NCBI GenBank assembly: GCA_021849615.1
Contig: JAJZSQ010000022.1
Location: 1 to 33,842, forward strand
Direction of reading: 5' to 3'
Length of the DNA: 33,842 nt
Origin: Pseudomonadota bacterium
GTDB lineage: Bacteria > Pseudomonadota > Gammaproteobacteria > Steroidobacterales > Steroidobacteraceae
The position numbers were made by a program, and so were the translations under genes. Within the stretch, counting starts at the first letter, position 1. Every line of letters begins with the position of its first letter. Positions 8,441 to 16,339 of this stretch are shown one piece after another. The notes beneath the pieces were generated by a model. That model had not been told where the DNA came from and ran no database searches. It worked only from the letters and a program-made list of their open reading frames with translations.

Positions 8441-9045
8441 CCGAGTTCCTCCGTACGGCCCAGTCCTCCCTCGAACACTTCGCGCAAGCGTCGGTCAATC
8501 GCCTCGCGCGCCCGGAAAATACGCGACCGTACCGTGCCGACGGGACAGCCCATCGAGGCGGCGATCTGTTCGTAGGAGAGCCCCTCGAGCTCGCGCAGCA
8601 CGATGGCGGTGCGCAGATCCTCCGGCAACTGCTCGATGGCCGCGTTGACGGTCTGGCGGATCTCATCGGTCAGCACCAGTCCCTCGGGGGTTTCGGAATC
8701 CTTCAGTCGGCCTTGCATATCGTAGGACTCATCGATGCTGTCACGGTCAAAGTCGTAATCGACAGGGCTGCGGTCACGTGAGACGACCGCATTCTTCGCG
8801 GTGTTGATCGCGATACGGTACAGCCAGGTGTAAAACGCGCTATCACCGCGAAACTGCGGCAACGCCCGGTAGGCCTTGATGAAGGCCTCTTGAGCAATGT
8901 CCTCGGCTTCGGCGGGGTTACGAACATAGCGCGTCACCAGCTTGACCAATTTGTGCTGGTACTTGAGCACCAGCACATCAAAAGCACCCTTGTCGCCCCG
9001 TTGTACCCGGCGAACCAGGCTCAAATCGCTGACATCGGCGCTCAT
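8437..9045 (-). CDS. rpoE: RNA polymerase sigma-E factor (RpoE/AlgU)
   Basis: This is an extracytoplasmic-function sigma factor directing transcription of outer-membrane and periplasmic stress genes. The 202-residue product has the classic RpoE opening (DLSLVRRVQRGDKGAFDVLV). Region 2 includes EAEDIAQEAFIKAYRAL and FYTWLYRIAINTAKN. Region 4 has a helix-turn-helix at SYEQIAASMGCPVGTVRSRI. The ATG at 9045 is preceded by AGAGGG at seven-base spacing. The frame stays open upstream through the intergenic region, but those residues are not family-like. A sigma-E-type promoter sits about 50-78 bases before the start, consistent with autoregulation. rseA, rseB and a glutaredoxin-like gene follow in overlapping frames. 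Confidence 0.97.
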   Translation of the reverse strand: MSADVSDLSLVRRVQRGDKGAFDVLVLKYQHKLVKLVTRYVRNPAEAEDIAQEAFIKAYRALPQFRGDSAFYTWLYRIAINTAKNAVVSRDRSPVDYDFDRDSIDESYDMQGRLKDSETPEGLVLTDEIRQTVNAAIEQLPEDLRTAIVLRELEGLSYEQIAASMGCPVGTVRSRIFRAREAIDRRLREVFEGGLGRTEELG

Positions 9046-9095
9046 TGCGCGCCCTCTGCTCCTGAATGTAAGAAGGCCGCCCGCGCCGCGACCTG

Positions 9096-9123
9096 AATAG
9101 ACCCTGAAGCTTCGGATAAGTTC
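9096..9123 (-). promoter_or_regulatory. Sigma-E-type promoter of rpoE
   Basis: On the minus strand GAACTT (9123-9118) is followed by exactly 16 bases and then TCTATT (9101-9096). This closely matches the known sigma-E/AlgU pattern GAACTT-N16-TCnnA. It lies in the 121-bp gap between sdhE and rpoE and would start transcription about 45 bases before the rpoE ATG, fitting positive autoregulation. Confidence 0.75.
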
Positions 9124-9166
9124 AGATGTCTCCACACCTCCCGAGGTCCCCGGAGGCGGGTCCCGA

Positions 9167-9442
9167 TCATGCCCCCGCCCTGGGGCCTGCGCCAGCGGCC
9201 GCGAGAACCCGACCGACGAGCCCGGCAAACGCGGGGTCGGCCGGCACCTCACCGGCGAGCAGGTAGCGGGCCAGCTCCGGGTCCGGCAGTTCGAGCAGCC
9301 GCTCGAGCAGCGCGCGCTCCTCCTGTGCGGCACTGGCCAAGGTTGCGTCTAGGTAGACTTCAAACAGGACGTCGAGTTCCTTCATGCCGCGCCGGCAGCG
9401 CCAGCGCAGCCGGCGCCCCTCGACATCGAGCGGTGCGTGCAC
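9167..9442 (-). CDS. sdhE: SdhE, FAD assembly factor for succinate dehydrogenase
   Basis: SdhE (YgfY/CptB, SDHAF2 family) promotes covalent attachment of FAD to SdhA. The 91-residue product contains the hallmark RLRWRCRRGMKELD segment, including the RGxxE motif needed for flavinylation, and an LLELPDPELARYLL helix typical of the family. No ATG precedes the conserved region. I chose the GTG at 9442, five bases after the sdhB stop, giving a start VHAPLDVEGRRLRW; its ribosome site is weak. Position at the end of the sdh operon fits co-expression with its SdhA client. The C-terminal alanine-glycine tail is slightly longer than in E. coli. Confidence 0.92.
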   Translation of the reverse strand: MHAPLDVEGRRLRWRCRRGMKELDVLFEVYLDATLASAAQEERALLERLLELPDPELARYLLAGEVPADPAFAGLVGRVLAAAGAGPRAGA

Positions 9443-9447
9443 GTCGT

Positions 9448-10230
9448 TCAGCTCTGCCGCTCGATGAGCATCTTCTTGATCTCGGCAATGGCCTTGGCGG
9501 GATTGAGGTCCTTCGGGCACACGTCCGTGCAATTCATGATGGTGTGGCAGCGATACAGCTTGAAGGGGTCCTCGAGCGCATCGAGGCGCTCGCCGGTCGC
9601 CTCATCGCGGCTGTCGATGATCCAGCGATACGCCGCCAGCAGCGCAGCCGGTCCGAGATAGCGGTCGCTGTTCCACCAGTAACTCGGGCAGGCGGTCGAG
9701 CAGCACGCGCACAGGATGCACGCGGCGGGCCGGTCGATCTGCTCCTGCTCTTCCTTCGACTGCAGCCGCTCGCTGTCCGGCGGCGCCGGCGTGTGGGTCT
9801 GCAGCCAGGGCTTCACCGAGGCGTACTGGGCATAGAACTGCGTCAGGTCCGGCACCAGGTCCTTCACCACCGGCATGTGCGGCAGCGGATAGATGCGGAT
9901 CTCGCTGCCGAGGTCCTGCATCGAGGTGGTGCAGGCGAGTCGGTTGATCCCGTTGATGTTCATCGCGCACGAGCCGCAGATGCCCTCGCGGCAGGAGCGG
10001 CGGAAGGTCAGCGAGGCATCCACGCTCGCCTTGATGCTGATCAACCCGTCGAGCACCATCGGCCCGCACCCCGAGACGTCGAGCTCGAAGGTGTCGACCC
10101 GCGGGTTCTCCCCGGAGTCCGGATCGAAGCGATAGATGCGAAACGTACGCACTTCGCGCGCGCCCGCGGGCGCTTTGTGCGTGACACCGCCGCGGATACG
10201 CGAGTTGGGAGGCAGTCGGAACTCAGCCAT
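9448..10230 (-). CDS. sdhB: Succinate dehydrogenase iron-sulfur subunit
   Basis: SdhB passes electrons from the SdhA flavin to ubiquinone through three Fe-S clusters. The 260-residue protein has the 2Fe-2S cysteines at 80, 85, 88 and 100 ([11 protein letters not shown]). It also has the [12 protein letters not shown] block with cysteines 171, 174, 177 and 181, and later cysteines 228, 234 and 238 ([12 protein letters not shown]) that complete the 4Fe-4S and 3Fe-4S sites. All expected ligands are present. The N-terminus ([12 protein letters not shown]) resembles that of other high-G+C Proteobacteria. It lies 13 bases after sdhA and is followed at once by sdhE. Confidence 0.98.
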   Translation of the reverse strand: MAEFRLPPNSRIRGGVTHKAPAGAREVRTFRIYRFDPDSGENPRVDTFELDVSGCGPMVLDGLISIKASVDASLTFRRSCREGICGSCAMNINGINRLACTTSMQDLGSEIRIYPLPHMPVVKDLVPDLTQFYAQYASVKPWLQTHTPAPPDSERLQSKEEQEQIDRPAACILCACCSTACPSYWWNSDRYLGPAALLAAYRWIIDSRDEATGERLDALEDPFKLYRCHTIMNCTDVCPKDLNPAKAIAEIKKMLIERQS

Positions 10231-10243
10231 CGGAAGCCCTTGC

Positions 10244-12028
10244 TCAGTAAGTCCGCGCCTTCGGCGGGACAGTTTCGACGTCGTCGGTGAGCGTGTTCAG
10301 GTGCACCGGCCGGTACTCGAAGCGCACCTCACCCGGCCCTTCGACCGACACCAGCGTGTGCTTCATCCAGTTCTGATCGTCGCGGTTCGGATAGTCCTCG
10401 CGCGCGTGCGCGCCGCGGCTCTCGGTGCGGTTCACCGCCGAGCGGATGGTCGCGGTCGCCTGCATCAGCAGGTTCTCCAGCTCCATCGTCTCGATCAGGT
10501 CGGTGTTCCACACCAGCGAGCGGTCGCTGACGCGCACGTCGGCAAAGGACTGGTAGGTCTGCTCGAGTTTGCGCGCACCCTCGGCGAGCGACTCCCCGGT
10601 ACGAAACACCGCCGCATCGAGCTGCATGGTCTTTTGCATCTCCAGGCGGATCTCGGCGGTCGCTCGCGAGCCGTTGGCGTTGCGCAGACGATCCAGACGC
10701 GACACGGCGAGCTCCGCGCCGTCCTTCGGCAGCGGCGCATGGCGCGTGCCGGGTTTGATCAGCTCGGCGCAGCGGCGCGCGGCCTGACGGCCGAAGACCA
10801 CGAGGTCGAGCAGCGAATTCGAGCCGAGCCGGTTCGCCCCGTGCACCGAAACGCACGCGGCCTCGCCCACCGCCATCAGCCCCGGCACGACGCTGTCCGG
10901 ATCGCCGTCGCGGAAACGGACCACCTCGCCATGGTAATTGCAGGGAATGCCGCCCATGTTGTAGTGCACGGTCGGCTGCACCGGAATCGGCTGGCGCGTC
11001 ACATCGACGCCGGCGAAGATGCGCGCGGTCTCGGCGATGCCCGGCAGGCGCTCGTGGATCACCTCCGGCCCCAGGTGCTCGAGGTGCAGGTGGATGTGAT
11101 CGCGTTCGGGGCCGACGCCGCGGCCCTCGCGGATCTCGATGGTCATGGCACGGCTCACCACGTCGCGCGACGCGAGATCCTTCGCATTCGGCGCATAGCG
11201 TTCCATGAAGCGCTCGCCCTTGGCGTTGGTGAGGTAGCCGCCCTCCCCGCGCACCCCCTCGGTGATCAGACAGCCGGCGCGGTAGATGCCGGTCGGATGG
11301 AACTGCACGAACTCCATGTCCTGCAGCGGCAGCCCGGCGCGCAGCGCCATGGCATTGCCGTCCCCGGTGCACGAGTGCGCCGAGGTGCACGAGAAATACG
11401 CCCGGCCATAGCCGCCGGTGGCGAGGATGGTCATGTGCGCACGAAAGCGATGCAGCTTCCCTTCGGTCATGTCGAGCGCGATCACGCCGCGGCACTGCCC
11501 GTTCTCCATGATCAGGTCGATCGCGAAGAACTCGACGAAGAACGTCGCCGAGCGCCGGATCGACTGCTGATAGAGCGTGTGCAGCAGCGCATGCCCGGTG
11601 CGGTCGGCGGCCGCACAGGTGCGTTGCGCGGTGCCCTTGCCGAAGTGCGTGGTCATGCCGCCGAAGGGCCGCTGGTAGATCCGGCCCTGCTCGGTGCGCG
11701 AGAACGGCACGCCATAATGCTCGAGCTCGATGACCGCCGCCGGCGCCTCCTTGCACATCAGCTCGATCGCATCCTGGTCACCGAGCCAGTCCGAGCCCTT
11801 GACCGTGTCGTACATGTGCCAGCGCCAGTCGTCCTCGCCCATGTTGCCGAGTGCGGCACTGATGCCGCCCTGGGCGGCCACGGTGTGACTGCGCGTCGGG
11901 AACAGCTTGCTGATGCAGGCGGTGGACAGTCCCGCCTCGGCGAGGCCGAGCGTGGCGCGCAGTCCGGAGCCGCCCGCGCCGACGACGATGACGTCGTAGG
12001 TGTGGTCGATGAATTCGTATGTGCTCAT
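10244..12028 (-). CDS. sdhA: Succinate dehydrogenase flavoprotein subunit
   Basis: SdhA oxidises succinate to fumarate with covalently bound FAD in the TCA cycle and respiratory chain (complex II). The 594-residue product starts [20 protein letters not shown], with the dinucleotide-binding loop at 17-22. The histidine that binds FAD covalently is at 48 in [10 protein letters not shown]. Substrate-site segments include PTVHYNMGG and [12 protein letters not shown]. The ATG at 12028 has GGGAGG six bases upstream and overlaps the sdhD stop as ATGA. The open frame continues upstream only opposite sdhD and sdhC. Length matches the 588-residue E. coli protein. Confidence 0.98.
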   Translation of the reverse strand: MSTYEFIDHTYDVIVVGAGGSGLRATLGLAEAGLSTACISKLFPTRSHTVAAQGGISAALGNMGEDDWRWHMYDTVKGSDWLGDQDAIELMCKEAPAAVIELEHYGVPFSRTEQGRIYQRPFGGMTTHFGKGTAQRTCAAADRTGHALLHTLYQQSIRRSATFFVEFFAIDLIMENGQCRGVIALDMTEGKLHRFRAHMTILATGGYGRAYFSCTSAHSCTGDGNAMALRAGLPLQDMEFVQFHPTGIYRAGCLITEGVRGEGGYLTNAKGERFMERYAPNAKDLASRDVVSRAMTIEIREGRGVGPERDHIHLHLEHLGPEVIHERLPGIAETARIFAGVDVTRQPIPVQPTVHYNMGGIPCNYHGEVVRFRDGDPDSVVPGLMAVGEAACVSVHGANRLGSNSLLDLVVFGRQAARRCAELIKPGTRHAPLPKDGAELAVSRLDRLRNANGSRATAEIRLEMQKTMQLDAAVFRTGESLAEGARKLEQTYQSFADVRVSDRSLVWNTDLIETMELENLLMQATATIRSAVNRTESRGAHAREDYPNRDDQNWMKHTLVSVEGPGEVRFEYRPVHLNTLTDDVETVPPKARTY

Positions 12029-12411
12029 GCGGCGCCTCCCAACGCCACTTTGATAACTGCGAACACGCCGGCGGCGGCGGCGAGCACGTGCAGATAGGTC
12101 ACCAGCGCGAGCGCCACGGTGCGCATGCCGCGCCCGTGAACGTAGTCCTCGACGACCACGCGCACGCCGAGCTGCGAGTGCCAGGCCGCGCTCAGCACGA
12201 ACAGGATCAGCAGCACCGCCGTCCACGCCTGCCCCATCCAGGCGCTCACCACCGGATAGGAGAGCGTCGGCAGCGACAGCAGCGAGACGACGAACCAGAT
12301 GGCGAGCGGCACCAGCGCCACGGCCGTGAGCCGCTGCACCCACCAGTGATGCACGCCTTCCTTGGCCGCGCCGCGGCCGAGCACCTGACCGAGCGGACTG
12401 CGCAGGCTCAT
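12025..12411 (-). CDS. sdhD: Succinate dehydrogenase membrane anchor subunit D
   Basis: SdhD with SdhC anchors complex II in the inner membrane, binds heme b and forms the ubiquinone site. The 128-residue protein has three hydrophobic segments (about 29-47, 55-76 and 98-122). It carries the conserved [10 protein letters not shown] near the start and the [16 protein letters not shown] block: His78 corresponds to the heme-ligand histidine of E. coli, and Asp89-Tyr90 to the quinone-site pair. It starts at ATG 12411 inside the sdhC stop (ATGA) and ends in the same way with sdhA. Confidence 0.93.
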   Translation of the reverse strand: MSLRSPLGQVLGRGAAKEGVHHWWVQRLTAVALVPLAIWFVVSLLSLPTLSYPVVSAWMGQAWTAVLLILFVLSAAWHSQLGVRVVVEDYVHGRGMRTVALALVTYLHVLAAAAGVFAVIKVALGGAA

Positions 12412-12797
12412 GCGTGCCTCCCGGCGAGCAGCCATGCGGCCAGCGCGGCAAACAACACCGCACTGCCGATCAGCACGAGGTAAGCACTGGCGCGCGACTG
12501 CGCGCGCTCGAGGCCGCGGCCGCTGTCCCACACCAGGTGGCGCAGGCCGGCGCACAGGTGATAGGCGAACACCGCGAGCAGCGCGAGCCAGAGGATCTTG
12601 AAGATCCCGCGCCCGAGCAGCGCACTCGCGTGCGCATAGGTGAGCGGCCCGCCGGCGACGGCCATCAGCCAGTACACCAGCACGATGAGTCCGAGCGCGA
12701 GCACGAGCCCGGTGGCGCGGTTCAGCACGGAGGTGAGCAGCGTGTAGCGGTGCATCCGGTACACGGACAGATGCGGCGAAGTGGGTCTTTCAGCCAT
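12408..12797 (-). CDS. sdhC: Succinate dehydrogenase cytochrome b subunit C
   Basis: SdhC is the cytochrome b subunit of complex II. The 129-residue protein opens with the family motif [10 protein letters not shown]. It has three membrane segments (about 31-49, 65-85 and 104-126) and the [14 protein letters not shown] block, whose His80 should be the heme b ligand. The quinone-site segment reads TSVLNRATG: Ser23 and Arg27 are conserved, but the histidine usually found one residue before the arginine is Asn26. The ATG at 12797 follows the SDHAF4-like gene by 14 bases and is chosen because the SPH motif follows directly. Confidence 0.95.
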   Translation of the reverse strand: MAERPTSPHLSVYRMHRYTLLTSVLNRATGLVLALGLIVLVYWLMAVAGGPLTYAHASALLGRGIFKILWLALLAVFAYHLCAGLRHLVWDSGRGLERAQSRASAYLVLIGSAVLFAALAAWLLAGRHA

Positions 12798-12811
12798 AAG
12801 TGCTCGAGCGG

Positions 12812-12997
12812 TCAAAAGTCGATGCAGCGGCCCTTGCGCTCCCAGTCGCCAAAGCGCGTCGGCTCGGGGCCGGCCGGTCCGCCGATCTCCCGGAGCGTCG
12901 GCTGCGACTCGCGCGCGGCAGCGGGCGCAGATGCTGCGGCCCCCGCGCCGACTTCGGTTGCGGACGGCGTTTGGGGGGTATTCGAATCGTCCTGCAT
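12812..12997 (-). CDS. DUF1674 / SDHAF4-type succinate dehydrogenase assembly factor
   Basis: This 61-residue protein ends in the diagnostic DUF1674 signature: EIGGPAGPEPTRFGDWERKG (residues 37-56), then RCIDF at the C-terminus. In eukaryotes the same signature defines SDHAF4 (Sdh8), which binds flavinylated SDHA and protects it until it joins SDHB. The N-terminal half is alanine-, serine- and threonine-rich and probably disordered. It is the first gene of the sdh operon, 14 bases before sdhC. That location makes a role in complex II assembly likely, although I infer it from the family and the context. The gene is short enough to be missed by automatic annotation. Confidence 0.88.
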   Translation of the reverse strand: MQDDSNTPQTPSATEVGAGAAASAPAAARESQPTLREIGGPAGPEPTRFGDWERKGRCIDF

Positions 12998-13023
12998 GTG
13001 CGCTTAAGTTTGCCAGAATTGCG

Positions 13024-13043
13024 CTGTGCCCGCCATGGCACAG
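13024..13043. repeat. Inverted repeat in the sdh/ygfZ divergent control region
   Basis: A perfect 7-bp inverted repeat (CTGTGCC, six-base spacer, GGCACAG) sits in the middle of the 81-bp gap between the divergent sdh operon and ygfZ. It is well placed for a dimeric repressor acting on both, but no matching regulator is known to me. Confidence 0.5.
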
Positions 13044-13078
13044 CTTGCAGGCGCTGCGCTCCGCTAAGATATCGTCAT

Positions 13079-13996
13079 ATGAATTCACCACTGCACCGCA
13101 CCGCATTGACGGATCTCGGCGTGCTGCGCCTCGGCGGCGCCGACGCTGCGCGTTTCCTGCAGGGACAGGTCTCGAACGACCTGACCCGCCTCAGCCCCGA
13201 GCGCACGCTGCTCGCCGGGTACCACACCCCGCAGGGGCGCACCATCGCCCTGCTGCGCCTCGTGGCGCGCGCCGAGGACGAACTGCTCGCGCTGCTGCCG
13301 CGCGAACTCGTGAGCACCGTCAGAGAACGGCTCGCCAAATACGTGCTGCGCGCCAAAGTCACGCTCACCGACGTCTCGGGCGAATGGGGCATCAGTGCCC
13401 TGGCGGCGACCGAACACCTGCCGGACGGGACGCTCGCGACGCTCGCGCCGCAGTCACTTGCGCAAACGCCCGGCGCGTGCACGCGGCACGAAGAGCGCTG
13501 GTTTGTGTGCCTCGGCGCCGCTCCGGTGCGCTGGCTCGAGATCGCCCCGGCGGATCAGACCCCGGGCGAGGCCGCGCCCACGGCGCGCGAACACTGGCGG
13601 CTGCTCGATGTGCGCGCCGGCCTCACGCAGGTGTACGCCGCGACGAGTGAGCACTTCGTCGCACAGATGTTGAATCTCGATGCGCTCGATGCGATCGCGT
13701 TCGACAAAGGCTGCTACACCGGACAGGAAGTGATCGCACGCGCGCATTATCGCGGGCGCGTGAAACGCCGCGCGCAGCGCTTTCGATCGCGCGCACCGCT
13801 CGTGCTCGCGCCGGGGGCGAGCGGCGTGCTCGGTGATGGCCGTGCCTTCGAAGTGCTCGAGTCGGCGCGTCTGGCCGATGGCCGTGCGGAGTTTCTGGCG
13901 GTCACGGCCCTGCCGAGCGCCGAGCACGGCGAGCCGGCCGAGGGGCCGCGCCTCGAGGCCGAAGCGCTCGAGCTGCCGTACGCGCTCGAGGCGTGA
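13079..13996 (+). CDS. ygfZ: Folate-binding Fe-S cluster repair protein YgfZ
   Basis: YgfZ (COG0354, related to the glycine cleavage T-protein and to mitochondrial IBA57) binds tetrahydrofolate and supports synthesis or repair of certain Fe-S proteins. The 305-residue product has RFLQGQVSNDLTRL near the N-terminus and the family hallmark FDKGCYTGQEVIAR, with its essential cysteine, in the second half. The ATG at 13079 gives MNSPLHRTALTDLG; upstream codons are not family-like. A TAAGAT sequence at 13065-13070 could be a -10 box, which would leave a very short leader. It is divergent from the sdh operon, whose SdhB subunit carries three Fe-S clusters, so shared regulation would be sensible. Confidence 0.95.
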   Translation: MNSPLHRTALTDLGVLRLGGADAARFLQGQVSNDLTRLSPERTLLAGYHTPQGRTIALLRLVARAEDELLALLPRELVSTVRERLAKYVLRAKVTLTDVSGEWGISALAATEHLPDGTLATLAPQSLAQTPGACTRHEERWFVCLGAAPVRWLEIAPADQTPGEAAPTAREHWRLLDVRAGLTQVYAATSEHFVAQMLNLDALDAIAFDKGCYTGQEVIARAHYRGRVKRRAQRFRSRAPLVLAPGASGVLGDGRAFEVLESARLADGRAEFLAVTALPSAEHGEPAEGPRLEAEALELPYALEA

Positions 13997-14010
13997 GCCC
14001 GGCGGCTCAC
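13993..14010. terminator. Shared hairpin between convergent ygfZ and murI
   Basis: A perfect 7-bp stem (GTGAGCC / GGCTCAC, loop CGGC) spans the 10-bp gap between the two genes. The ygfZ stop codon lies in one arm and the murI stop in the other. No T-run follows on either strand, so a bidirectional terminator is possible but not classical. Confidence 0.45.
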
Positions 14011-14810
14011 AGATCGATCAGTTCGACCTCGCGCTCGCTGATCGGCCGCTCGAGAAAGCGTGCCCCGATGCGCGCGAAGCGCTCCGGGGCATCGGTGGCG
14101 AGCAGGCGCAGCCCGCCCTGCCCGCCGGCCTGAGCAAGCCCCGCCTGGCGCAGCGCGGCACGCACGTGGCGCGCGGTGGTCTCGGCCGAATCGACAATCC
14201 GCACCGCGGAGCCGACCGCGGCGCGAATGGCGCCGGCCACCATTGGAAAGTGCGTGCAGCCGAGCACGAGCGTATCGGGTGCGGCACCGGCGGCGGGAGC
14301 GAACAGCGCATCCAGATAATGGTGGGCCACGGCTTCGGCGATCGGACCGTCGCCCAGGCCCTCTTCGGCGAGCGCAACGAACAGCGGCGCGGGCAGTGCG
14401 TACACCTGCGCCTCGGGGCGCCGCCTGAGAATCGCCTGCTGATACGCTCCACCGCGCACCGTGCCCTCGGTGGCGAGCACCGCGATCCGTCCGCTCGTCG
14501 AGGCGTCGGCGGCGGCCTCGGCACCGGGCTCGATCACCCCGATGACCGGCAGCGAGGCGAGCTGCGCGCGTACTGCCGGCAGGGCCACCGCCGAGGCGGT
14601 GTTGCAGGCCATCACCAGACACTTCAGGCCGTAGCCGGCGAGCGCCTCGGCCGCCTGCAGCGCATAGCGGCCGACCGTCTCGGGGCTTTTCGTGCCGTAC
14701 GGCAGCCGCGCCGTGTCGCCGAGATAGACGAATCGCTCGGCCGGCATCTCGCGCAGCAACGCCTTGAGCACCGTGAGCCCACCGACGCCGGAGTCGAACA
14801 CTCCGATCAC
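14007..14810 (-). CDS. murI: Glutamate racemase
   Basis: MurI interconverts L- and D-glutamate, supplying D-glutamate for peptidoglycan. The 267-residue protein starts MIGVFDSGVGGLTVL, with the substrate-binding Asp6-Ser7. The two catalytic cysteines are Cys69 (MACNTAS) and Cys186 (LGCTHFP), so the cofactor-independent two-base mechanism is intact. The start is GTG at 14810. A GAGG ribosome site formed partly by the lysS stop codon precedes it, and only seven bases separate it from lysS, indicating an operon with lysS. It is convergent with ygfZ. Confidence 0.96.
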   Translation of the reverse strand: MIGVFDSGVGGLTVLKALLREMPAERFVYLGDTARLPYGTKSPETVGRYALQAAEALAGYGLKCLVMACNTASAVALPAVRAQLASLPVIGVIEPGAEAAADASTSGRIAVLATEGTVRGGAYQQAILRRRPEAQVYALPAPLFVALAEEGLGDGPIAEAVAHHYLDALFAPAAGAAPDTLVLGCTHFPMVAGAIRAAVGSAVRIVDSAETTARHVRAALRQAGLAQAGGQGGLRLLATDAPERFARIGARFLERPISEREVELIDL

Positions 14811-14817
14811 GGGCGCC

Positions 14818-16332
14818 TCAGGTCGCTTCCGGGCGCAGGTGCGGAAAGAGGATGACGTCGCGGATCGAGGGCGAATCGGTGAAGAACATCACCAGCCGGT
14901 CGATGCCGACACCGAGACCGGCGGTCGGCGGCATGCCGTACTCCAGCGCCCGCACGTAATCGGCGTCGTAGAACATCGCCTCCTCGTCGCCGCGATCCTT
15001 GCGCGCGACCTGGGCGCGAAAGCGCGCCGCCTGATCCTGCGGATCGTTCAGCTCGGAGAAGCCGTTGGCGAGCTCACGGCCGGCGATGAACAGCTCGAAC
15101 CGATCGGTGATGAACGGGTCCTGATCGTTGGCGCGCGACAGCGGGGAGACTTCCGCCGGGTAGGCACACACGAACGTGGGATCCATGTAGGTGTGCTCGG
15201 CGGTCTTCTCGAAGATCTCGATCTGCAGCTTACCCGCACCGTCGTGCGCCTGCGGGGTGATGCCGAGCCGCTCGCACACCTGGCGCAGGTACGCCGGATC
15301 GCGCAGCCGGCTGCGCTCGAGGTCCGGGTTGTGCTCGAGGATCGCCTCCTCCACCGTGACCCGGCGGAACGGACGGCCGAGATCATAGCGGCGGCCCTGG
15401 TAGGTGAGCTCCTCGGCGCCGTGGATCGTCTGCGCCAGCCCGCGGATCGCCTTCTCGATCCAGTCCATCAGGTCGCGATAATCGGCGTACGCGAGGTACA
15501 GCTCGAGCATCGTGAACTCCGGATTGTGCTGCGTCGAGAGCCCCTCGTTGCGGAAATTGCGGTTGATCTCGTAGACGCGCTCGAAGCCCCCGACCACCAG
15601 GCGCTTCAGGTACAGCTCCGGGGCGATGCGCAGATACATCTGCAGGTCGAGCGCATTGTGATGGGTCACGAACGGGCGCGCCGCGGCGCCACCGGGAATC
15701 GGCTGCATCATCGGGGTCTCGACCTCGATGAAATCCAGCGCATCGAGGAAGTCGCGCAGGTAGCGCACGATGCGCGCCCGCGTGCGGAACACGTTGCGGC
15801 TCGCCTCGTTGACGATCAGATCGACGTAGCGCTGGCGATAGCGCGTCTCGACATCGGCCAGGCCGTGCCACTTGTCCGGCAGCGGCCGCAGCGACTTCAC
15901 CACCAGGCGCAGCTGCTCGACGCGCACCGAGAGCTCCCCGGTCTTGGTGCGGAACAGCTTGCCGGTGGCCCCGACGATGTCCCCGACGTCCCAGCCCTTG
16001 AACGCCTCGTAGAGCTCCGCGCCGATGCTGTCCTTGTGCAGAAACAGCTGGATCTGTCCGGTGCGGTCCGCGATGTTGGCGAAGCTCACCTTGCCCATCA
16101 CCCGCTTCAGCAGCATCCGCCCGCCCACCGTCACCCGCGTCGGGTTCGACTCGAGCCACTGCTCGTCGCGGGCCGCGAACGCCTCCTGCAACTGGCCGGC
16201 GAGCGCATCGCGGCGGAAGTCGTTCGGATACGCCGTGCCCTGGGCGCGCAGCGCCTCGAGTTTGGTGCGCCGCTCGGCGATCAGCTTGTTCTCATCGGGC
16301 CGCTCGGCCGGATCTGCGTGCGTGTCGGTCAT
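14818..16332 (-). CDS. lysS: Lysyl-tRNA synthetase, class II
   Basis: LysS charges tRNA-Lys with lysine. The 504-residue protein has an N-terminal OB-fold anticodon-binding domain ([20 protein letters not shown], near 80-99). The class II catalytic motifs follow: motif 1 [11 protein letters not shown], motif 2 [20 protein letters not shown], and motif 3 [11 protein letters not shown] near the C-terminus. Length matches E. coli LysS (505). The ATG at 16332 lies seven bases after the prfB stop, repeating the prfB-lysS pairing found in E. coli and many other gammaproteobacteria. murI follows closely. Confidence 0.98.
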   Translation of the reverse strand: MTDTHADPAERPDENKLIAERRTKLEALRAQGTAYPNDFRRDALAGQLQEAFAARDEQWLESNPTRVTVGGRMLLKRVMGKVSFANIADRTGQIQLFLHKDSIGAELYEAFKGWDVGDIVGATGKLFRTKTGELSVRVEQLRLVVKSLRPLPDKWHGLADVETRYRQRYVDLIVNEASRNVFRTRARIVRYLRDFLDALDFIEVETPMMQPIPGGAAARPFVTHHNALDLQMYLRIAPELYLKRLVVGGFERVYEINRNFRNEGLSTQHNPEFTMLELYLAYADYRDLMDWIEKAIRGLAQTIHGAEELTYQGRRYDLGRPFRRVTVEEAILEHNPDLERSRLRDPAYLRQVCERLGITPQAHDGAGKLQIEIFEKTAEHTYMDPTFVCAYPAEVSPLSRANDQDPFITDRFELFIAGRELANGFSELNDPQDQAARFRAQVARKDRGDEEAMFYDADYVRALEYGMPPTAGLGVGIDRLVMFFTDSPSIRDVILFPHLRPEAT

Positions 16333-16339
16333 GTGCTGC

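Noticed and set aside
10136-12097. A 653-codon open frame on the plus strand opposite sdhA and sdhB
   Set aside because: It is antisense to two clear genes and has no family-like segments; long antisense frames are expected at this G+C content.
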